Assembly (NCBI GenBank): GCA_003343815.1
Contig: QAKL01000127.1
Coordinates: 1-11,896, forward strand
DNA from: Clostridiales bacterium
GTDB taxonomy: Bacteria > Bacillota > Peptococcia > Peptococcales > Peptococcaceae
Direction of reading: 5' to 3'
DNA: 11,896 bases
Shown: positions 1 to 5,441 of the stretch, in pieces
Layout of the letters: each line of letters begins with the position of its first letter
How positions within the stretch are numbered: position 1 is the stretch's first letter
Translations under genes and position numbers: made by a program
The notes under the pieces: generated by a model
Databases searched by the model: none
Seen by the model: only the letters and a program-made list of their open reading frames with translations
What the model was told of the DNA's origin: nothing

Positions 1-893
1 TCTAATTCCTCGAAAGAATTTTCCGGATGAGCAAATTTAACCAATTCTACTTTATGGAACTGATGCTGGCGAATGATGCCGCGGGTATCTCTGCCATAGC
101 TGCCGGCCTCGGCGCGGAAGCAGGGCGAGAAAGCGCAGTGCTTAATAGGCAGATTTTTTTCGTCCAAAATCTCATCGCGGTAATAGTTGGTAACCGGAAC
201 TTCAGCGGTCGGGATTAAATAATAATCCATACCCTCGAGCTTAAACATATCCTCGGCAAATTTAGGTAATTGACCGGTGCCGGTCATGGAGTCCTTATTC
301 GCCATATAGGGAGGGATTAATTCCTCGTAGCCGTTTTCGGTGGTGTGAATGTCAAGCATGAGGGAGATGACCGCACGCTCTAATTTTGCGCCTAAACCGC
401 GGTAGAAAGTAAAGCGGGTGCCGGTGACTTTGGTCGCGCGCTCAAAATCCAAAATGTTTAATTTTTCGCCGATGTCCCAGTGACCTTTAGCCTCGAAATC
501 AAATTGTTTCGGCTCGCCCCAGGTGCGCTCGACGCGATAGTCCTGCTCACCGCCAATAGGCAGGCTTTTATCGGGAATATTAGGAATAGCAAGGACGATA
601 TTTCTTAAAGCAGCGTCGATTTCTTTGACATCGTCATCTAATTTTTTGATTTCGTCGCCTACTTGTCCCATTTCTTTAACTAATTCGTCAGCATTTTCGC
701 CGTTTTTCTTCATCATGCCGATTTCTTTGGAAACGGTATTGCGTTTGCTTTTTAATTGCTCTACTTCGGAGAGGATTTTGCGGCGTCTTTCGTCCAAGGA
801 CAAAAATTCGCTTAAATCTAAATCCATACCTCTGGTTTTCATCGCTCTTACAACTTCATCGGGGTTGGAGCGAATAAATTTAATGTCTAACAT
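1..893 (-). CDS. serS: Seryl-tRNA synthetase, partial (C-terminus beyond window)
   Basis: Class II aminoacyl-tRNA synthetase that charges tRNA-Ser (and tRNA-Sec where present) with serine in the cytoplasm. The reading frame is open from an ATG at 893 to the window edge, giving about 297 residues of the roughly 425 usual for the family. The missing part should hold motif 3. The N-terminus (MLDIKFIRSNPDEV) and the charged helical hairpin over about residues 30-100 match the tRNA-binding coiled-coil arm. The catalytic core is visible, with TAEVP and then motif 2 (FRAEAGSYGRDTRG followed by RQHQFHKVE) near residues 258-282. A clear GAAAGGTG ribosome site sits just upstream at 900-907. The gene lies 44 bases after serA on the same strand with no terminator between, so they are probably cotranscribed. 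No T-box leader fits in that gap. Confidence 0.96.
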   Translation of the reverse strand, partial: MLDIKFIRSNPDEVVRAMKTRGMDLDLSEFLSLDERRRKILSEVEQLKSKRNTVSKEIGMMKKNGENADELVKEMGQVGDEIKKLDDDVKEIDAALRNIVLAIPNIPDKSLPIGGEQDYRVERTWGEPKQFDFEAKGHWDIGEKLNILDFERATKVTGTRFTFYRGLGAKLERAVISLMLDIHTTENGYEELIPPYMANKDSMTGTGQLPKFAEDMFKLEGMDYYLIPTAEVPVTNYYRDEILDEKNLPIKHCAFSPCFRAEAGSYGRDTRGIIRQHQFHKVELVKFAHPENSFEEL

Positions 894-937
894 ATTATTC
901 ACCTTTCTTTAGTTGAAATATTTGGCGTAATTTATTG

Positions 938-2509
938 TCATATCAAACTTTTCTGCTCATAAGTAAAATCCGTATAAACAGAGGAGGGAAGATTGATATA
1001 ATATACTTCGTAAATATTGTCATATTTGCTCAAAACTTTGAGAAAATCGTCATCTACTTTGGAGTCTAAAGTAATAAGCATCAGCGCGCTTTCTTTGGGC
1101 GAAAGCGAATTATCCAAATTCATATCGATGATGTTGATGCTGCAGGCACCGAGCATACTGCCGACTAAACCGACTACGCCGGGCTTATCCGCATGGTAGA
1201 GCAAAATCATGTGCTCTTTTAATTCGAAATTGAGCTGGTGGCGATCCAGATTGTTGATTTTAATGGTATTTTCGCTTAAAATCAAGTGCAGATAGTGCTC
1301 GCGGTTGTCTTTGAGTTTGACTTTTAAGCCTAAGCCTTTGCCTTTAAAATCGGTGTTCGTATAGACTTCGATTTTGAGTTTGCCGGCTTGAGCCAAAGAA
1401 TTGACGTAGTTGACATTTTCATAGCCCATCGCTTGCAATAAATATTTGAGCAAATGCTGTAAAAGCGGCGCGTCGTCGTTTAAACTCTGCTCGTAGTCAT
1501 ATAAAACTATTTCTTTTAATTCACCGTGCAGAAACTGCCCCAAAAAATAGCCGAGCGCTGCCGACATTTTTAAAAACGGCGCATATAGCGGCATTTTATC
1601 GGAGGCAATCGTCGGGATATTGATCGCGTTTTCGCTCATGCCGGTTTGGATGACGGATAGCATTTCCGCGGATAGTTCTGCTGCGCCTCGTCTGATGGAC
1701 TCGATAGTTTCGGTAGCTTTATTTTCGGTAATGATAACTTGGTTATTTTTGAAATCGCTGTAATATTCATAGGCGCTTTTATTGCAGTCAAAGGCGCAGA
1801 AATGCATTTTTGAAGCGTTTAAAAAAGCCTCTAAAGCGTCTTTGGAGATAATTTCCGGCGTGGAATTATTGATTAAAACACAGTTTTCCTTACATAAAGA
1901 CAGCTGCTCAGCGCTTAAGGGCGCAAAAGCCGTCTCGTTTAAGGAAATGTTTATGCTCAAAAAATCCGCGGAAATTAAAATGTCAATCAAAGAAACGCTT
2001 TCGATTTTGTGCGCCTTGATTTTGGCGGTGCTTAAAGTCGGATCGTACACCATGACGTGCATATCCAGCGCCAGCGCTTTTTTCGCCAAAGCAGCACCTA
2101 CACGGTTAAAGCCTATAATACCCAAATTTTTGCCCGCTAATTCCCACGAGTCCTTTTTGCGGCGCAATCTGGCGAGATAAAGCATTTGCCCGATAGTGTA
2201 TTCCGCGACCGAGGAAGCGACGCTTTTAGAAATATTAACGATAGTAATACCTAAAGAGGTAGCCGCTAAGGTATCGAAATTTAAAATATCGTTGTTTAAA
2301 ATGCCGATGACTTTGAGATTGCGCGCTTTTGCTAAAAGTTCGCTGTCTAAATTGGTTTCTTCTTTGATCACCAAAGCGTCATAATCGGCAATTATTTCAG
2401 GCAGATCGTCGATATTTTTTAAAATGTCGATTTGCCAATTTTGCGTGTAAAACTCCTCGCGGACCGCCTGCGGCGGAGCGTTTAAAAAAAGTATTTTCAA
2501 GGAAGCCAC
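938..2509 (-). CDS. serA: SerA-like protein (D-3-phosphoglycerate dehydrogenase fold) lacking catalytic residues, with ACT domain
   Basis: Homologue of D-3-phosphoglycerate dehydrogenase, first enzyme of serine synthesis. At 523 residues it has the full long (type I) layout: substrate and NAD domains to about residue 290, a central allosteric domain at about 295-440, and a C-terminal ACT domain beginning near HADKPGVVG, where serine binds in the family. The active site is not intact. The glycine motif GxGxxG reads GFNRVG (133-138). The catalytic Arg of INxARGG is Thr217 in INNSTPE. The Glu of DVFxxEP is Ala246, and the His of TPHxG is Asn263 in TENKA. The RAGVG substrate loop reads ILNND. The frame is otherwise undamaged. 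The GTG start at 2509 is only two bases from AAGGAG; a TTG at 2500, giving MKILFLN, is an alternative. Homology is clear from the sequence. A non-catalytic, possibly serine-sensing role is my inference. Confidence 0.85.
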   Translation of the reverse strand: MASLKILFLNAPPQAVREEFYTQNWQIDILKNIDDLPEIIADYDALVIKEETNLDSELLAKARNLKVIGILNNDILNFDTLAATSLGITIVNISKSVASSVAEYTIGQMLYLARLRRKKDSWELAGKNLGIIGFNRVGAALAKKALALDMHVMVYDPTLSTAKIKAHKIESVSLIDILISADFLSINISLNETAFAPLSAEQLSLCKENCVLINNSTPEIISKDALEAFLNASKMHFCAFDCNKSAYEYYSDFKNNQVIITENKATETIESIRRGAAELSAEMLSVIQTGMSENAINIPTIASDKMPLYAPFLKMSAALGYFLGQFLHGELKEIVLYDYEQSLNDDAPLLQHLLKYLLQAMGYENVNYVNSLAQAGKLKIEVYTNTDFKGKGLGLKVKLKDNREHYLHLILSENTIKINNLDRHQLNFELKEHMILLYHADKPGVVGLVGSMLGACSINIIDMNLDNSLSPKESALMLITLDSKVDDDFLKVLSKYDNIYEVYYINLPSSVYTDFTYEQKSLI

Positions 2510-2538
2510 GGCTCCTTATTAGAAATATATTCTATTTC

Positions 2539-2567
2539 ATTTTACGCGAATATGCGCTGCTTGTCAA
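2539..2567 (-). promoter_or_regulatory. Sigma-A-type promoter for serA-serS
   Basis: On the minus strand, TTGACA (2562-2567) is followed after exactly 17 bases by TAAAAT (2539-2544), about 30 bases upstream of the serA start. This separates serA-serS from bioY, although bioY readthrough remains possible because no good terminator lies between them. Confidence 0.8.
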
Positions 2568-2609
2568 TGTTTATCAGCTTATTTTGAGTCGATTTACTCA
2601 CGATTTTTA

Positions 2610-3137
2610 CTATTTTAACGCTTTGGCGATTTTGGGGCAGAGTAAAGTGCAGACGATAATTTTTAAAAAGTCGCCCGGCAGATAAATAAGCATCCCGTAG
2701 GTGAGGACATAGCCTATGCTTAAAGCTTTGCCCAAGTATAAATTGCAAACGAGATACATATAAGGAAGTCCGATCGCATAAAGAATCGCTAAGCCTAAAA
2801 TGCAGGCGAAAAATATGCGGCTGAATGATAGATTATCCTGACAAATGCGCCCGATAATAAAAGCCGCCGGGATAAGTCCCAATAAAAAGCCGAACGACGG
2901 CTGCAAAACATACGAAAATCCTCCGCCCATTGTAAAGACCGGGAAACCGATTAACCCAATCAAAATATAAACGATCTGCGAGATACTGCCGTCTTTGGCG
3001 CCTAATAAAATTCCCGCCATTGCCGTAAACATAAATTGTAAAGTGATACTGGTAATACCAAGAGGTATTTTGAGAAAAGCTCCGATCGCGGTCAATGCCG
3101 CCAGAAAAGAAATGAGGATCATACGTTTTGCGCTCAT
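2610..3137 (-). CDS. bioY: Biotin uptake protein BioY (ECF transporter S-component)
   Basis: Membrane substrate-binding subunit of an energy-coupling-factor transporter for biotin. The 175-residue length and hydrophobic profile, with about six membrane segments, fit the BioY family. Family landmarks are visible: an N-terminal segment ending in KIPLG, then SITLQFMF, the GxxxGxxGFPVF stretch, and the conserved GGGFSYVLQPSFGFLLG signature near residues 70-90. The ATG at 3137 has an AAGGAG ribosome site (3145-3150) seven bases upstream, which fixes the start. No ATPase (BioM/EcfA) or EcfT gene adjoins it, so it presumably shares an energizing module encoded elsewhere, as group II ECF S-components do. 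I found no BirA-type operator palindrome in the promoter region. Confidence 0.93.
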   Translation of the reverse strand: MSAKRMILISFLAALTAIGAFLKIPLGITSITLQFMFTAMAGILLGAKDGSISQIVYILIGLIGFPVFTMGGGFSYVLQPSFGFLLGLIPAAFIIGRICQDNLSFSRIFFACILGLAILYAIGLPYMYLVCNLYLGKALSIGYVLTYGMLIYLPGDFLKIIVCTLLCPKIAKALK

Positions 3138-3179
3138 AGGTTCGCTCCTTAAAATAAAAATTTTTTAAAATTATCTCAA

Positions 3180-3208
3180 ATTATAGACACTTTGCGCTAT
3201 GAAGTCAA
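3180..3208 (-). promoter_or_regulatory. Sigma-A-type promoter for bioY
   Basis: On the minus strand, TTGACT (3203-3208) and TATAAT (3180-3185) are separated by exactly 17 bases, about 42 bases upstream of the bioY ATG. One base in twelve differs from the consensus hexamers, so this should be a strong promoter. Confidence 0.85.
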
Positions 3209-3233
3209 GAAATGCGCGGCAAAAGTTTTTTAT

Positions 3234-3267
3234 AAAAAAATAATCCGACTGATTTAGCCGGATTATT
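3234..3267 (-). terminator. Rho-independent terminator of htpG
   Basis: A 12-base-pair stem with one G-U pair (arms 3239-3250 and 3256-3267, five-base loop) lies 15 bases after the htpG stop. On the minus strand it is followed by a T run (3234-3240 read as A on the plus strand). It ends htpG transcription before the bioY promoter. Confidence 0.88.
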
Positions 3268-3281
3268 TTTTGGGGACTGTT

Positions 3282-5192
3282 TTATTTCATCAATTCGCAG
3301 ACAGCGTTGCAATAAGTGATCGGATCCTCAACAGCAAAGCCCTCGATTAGCAAAGCCTGGACGTAAAGGATATTGATGTAGTCTTTGGCTTTCTCCTGAT
3401 CTTCTTTGTAAGCCTTGCACAAAGTTTCGAAAATCGGATGGTCGCCGTTAATCTCCAAAACCTGATGAGCTTTGATTTGACGGCCTTCTTCGTTAGGCAT
3501 GGAGTTTAACAATTTCTCCATTTCTAAGGAAATATTACCCTCCGCTGAGAGGCAGACAGGATGAGTTTTCAAGCGGTTGGAAATGACTACTTTGCTGACG
3601 CGGTCTTTTAAAGCCTCGCCTAAGAAATCAAGCATTTCTTTGTTATCATCGATTTTCTTTTGGATAGCTTCTTTTTCCTCGACGCTCTCCAAATCCAAAT
3701 CGCCGTCGGTGACGGATTTGAAGTTTTTCTCATTGTAATTTTGCATTACTTTGAGGACGAACTCGTCAACGGCATTCAACAGATAGAGCACTTCGTATTT
3801 TTTGTCTTTCAGTAACTCCATCTGCGGCAGGCGGTCGATTTGCTCGATTGAGGAGCCGACGATGTAGTAGATATCTTTTTGCTCCTCGCCCATGCGCTCG
3901 ACATACTCTGCCAAGGACACCATTTTCTTTTCGGTAGAGGAGTAGAACAACAGTAAATCGCTTAATAAATCTTTCTTCATGCCGTAGGAGTTATAAATGC
4001 CGTATTTGAGCTGTAAACCGAATGCGTCGTAGAATTTTTCGTAATTTTCACGGTCGTTTTTCATCATTAAGGCTAATTCGGATTTTATTTTTTTCTCCAA
4101 ATTGCCGGCGATGATTTTCAGCTGACGGTCGTGCTGGAGCATTTCACGGGAAATATTTAGCGACAAATCCTGCGAATCGACGACACCTTTCACGAAACTG
4201 AAATGATCAGGCAAAAGATCAGCGCATTTATCCATGATTAAGACGCCGTTAGAATAAAGTTGCAAGCCTTTTTCGTAGTCTTTGGTGTAATAATCGTATT
4301 CCGGTTTTGACGGGATGAATAATAAAGCAGTGTAGGTCGCAGCACCCTCGGTCGAGGTGCGGATGACTTTTAACGGATCATTGTAATCATGGAATTTTTC
4401 ATGATAGAAACGGTGGTAATCCTCATCGGTGACCTCGTTTTTCGGCTTTTTCCAAAGAGGCACCATGCTGTTTAAGGTTTCCCACTCGCTGTAATCCTCA
4501 TACTCAGGCTTCTCACTGCCCTCGGTTTCCGGTTTCACGCGGCTTTTGGTCATCAGCATTTTGATCGGGTAGTGGATGTAATCGGAATATTGTTTGATCA
4601 GAGACTGGATTTTATACTCGTCCAAATATTGGTCGTAATCTTCTTCCTCGGAGGAGGGTTTGATGTGCATGATGATCTCGGTGCCGACTTCGTCTTTCTC
4701 GTAAGGCTCGATCACATAGCCGTCCGCACCCTCGGAAATCCAGGCATTACTTTCTCCAGACTCGCTTTTGGTGTGCACCTCGACTTTGTCGCTCACCATA
4801 AAGGCAGAGTAGAAACCTACACCGAACTGACCGATAATATCGATGTCGTCTTGTTTCTCCAAGGCTTTTTTGAAGTTTAAGGAGCCGCTTTTAGCGATCG
4901 TGCCTAAATTTTCCTCCAACTCAGCGCGCGTCATGCCGCAGCCTTTATCAGCGACGGTCAAGGTACGATTGTCTTTATCAATCGTAATCGTAATCGCCAG
5001 CCCATCGCGGTTTAAACCGCTTTCGCCTTTTTGCAAAGCGTGATAATAGCGCTTGTCGGAAGCGTCAGAGGCATTAGAAATAATTTCGCGCAGGAAGATT
5101 TCCTTGTGCGTATAAATGGAGTTGATCATCAGATCCAAGAGCCGTTTTGATTCGGCTTTAAATTCATGTTTGCTTTCGTTATTTTCAGACAT
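3282..5192 (-). CDS. htpG: Molecular chaperone HtpG (bacterial Hsp90)
   Basis: ATP-dependent cytosolic chaperone of the Hsp90 family, about 636 residues, the normal length. The N-terminal GHKL ATPase domain shows LREIISNASDASDK (catalytic Glu and nucleotide-binding Asn), DKGCGMT, the lid region NLGTIAKSGSLNF and IGQFGVGFYSAFMVS. The middle domain contains VVDSQDLSLNISREMLQHD, whose Arg contacts the ATP phosphate in the family. The C-terminal dimerization part follows, without the eukaryotic MEEVD tail, as expected. I place the start at the ATG at 5192 (MSENNESKHEF) because the GAGAGG ribosome site (5202-5207) then sits nine bases upstream; the upstream in-frame ATG at 5201 directly abuts that site. 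A perfect CIRCE operator lies between promoter and gene, implying HrcA repression and heat induction. Confidence 0.97.
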   Translation of the reverse strand: MSENNESKHEFKAESKRLLDLMINSIYTHKEIFLREIISNASDASDKRYYHALQKGESGLNRDGLAITITIDKDNRTLTVADKGCGMTRAELEENLGTIAKSGSLNFKKALEKQDDIDIIGQFGVGFYSAFMVSDKVEVHTKSESGESNAWISEGADGYVIEPYEKDEVGTEIIMHIKPSSEEEDYDQYLDEYKIQSLIKQYSDYIHYPIKMLMTKSRVKPETEGSEKPEYEDYSEWETLNSMVPLWKKPKNEVTDEDYHRFYHEKFHDYNDPLKVIRTSTEGAATYTALLFIPSKPEYDYYTKDYEKGLQLYSNGVLIMDKCADLLPDHFSFVKGVVDSQDLSLNISREMLQHDRQLKIIAGNLEKKIKSELALMMKNDRENYEKFYDAFGLQLKYGIYNSYGMKKDLLSDLLLFYSSTEKKMVSLAEYVERMGEEQKDIYYIVGSSIEQIDRLPQMELLKDKKYEVLYLLNAVDEFVLKVMQNYNEKNFKSVTDGDLDLESVEEKEAIQKKIDDNKEMLDFLGEALKDRVSKVVISNRLKTHPVCLSAEGNISLEMEKLLNSMPNEEGRQIKAHQVLEINGDHPIFETLCKAYKEDQEKAKDYINILYVQALLIEGFAVEDPITYCNAVCELMK

Positions 5193-5214
5193 AGAACTCA
5201 TCCTCTCGTTGTTG

Positions 5215-5241
5215 TTAGCACTCTTCAGCGACGAGTGCTAA
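5215..5241 (-). promoter_or_regulatory. CIRCE operator (HrcA binding site) of htpG
   Basis: TTAGCACTC, nine bases, GAGTGCTAA is a perfect match to the CIRCE inverted repeat bound by the heat-shock repressor HrcA. It begins about 15 bases downstream of the htpG -10 box, so it lies in the transcribed leader, the usual CIRCE position. The element is palindromic; strand is assigned from the gene it controls. Confidence 0.95.
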
Positions 5242-5255
5242 TTAATATTTTCTTT

Positions 5256-5284
5256 ATAATACTCTTTTTTAAATGAAAATGCAA
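5256..5284 (-). promoter_or_regulatory. Sigma-A-type promoter of htpG
   Basis: On the minus strand, TTGCAT (5279-5284) and TATTAT (5256-5261) are separated by 17 bases, immediately upstream of the CIRCE element. A housekeeping promoter plus CIRCE fits repressor-controlled heat induction rather than an alternative sigma factor. Confidence 0.8.
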
Positions 5285-5382
5285 GAGTTTTTTAAAAAAT
5301 TTTTGAGAAAAATGAAGCGTTTTACAAATCCTATTATAATGATGGGATAAAGAATATTTTTATAAAGTTAGCTTAGGTATAC

Positions 5383-5411
5383 TTGACATAAGTCACTTTC
5401 TTTGCTAAAAT
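5383..5411 (+). promoter_or_regulatory. Sigma-A-type promoter of copA
   Basis: TTGACA (5383-5388), 17 bases, then TAAAAT (5406-5411), about 30 bases before the copA ATG. The normal 17-base spacing argues against a CueR/MerR-type promoter, which needs a longer spacer. Short ACTT/AAGT repeats overlap the -35 box (5381-5398) and could be an operator for a repressor. No classical CopY box (TACAnnTGTA) is visible. Confidence 0.8.
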
Positions 5412-5441
5412 ATTGGCGATATAAATAATGGAGGTGTTTTT

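Noticed and set aside
1782..2180. 132-codon plus-strand open frame opposite serA
   Set aside because: It is a shadow of serA, with a low-complexity composition rich in Lys, Ala and Ser and no start signals.
2585..2600. TGAGT/ACTCA hairpin after bioY as a terminator
   Set aside because: The stem is only five base pairs with no following T run on the minus strand.
3138..3233. BirA operator upstream of bioY
   Set aside because: No long-spaced TTAACC/GGTTAA-type palindrome is found around the promoter.
4530..4545. Half parS-like sequence (GTTTCACG) within htpG
   Set aside because: Only one half matches; the other arm of the palindrome is absent.
5303..5340. A second plus-strand promoter with TATAAT at 5335-5340 upstream of copA
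   Set aside because: The -10 is perfect, but there is no acceptable -35 at 16-18 bases; the nearest TTGAGA is 26 bases away. The promoter at 5383-5411 is far better.
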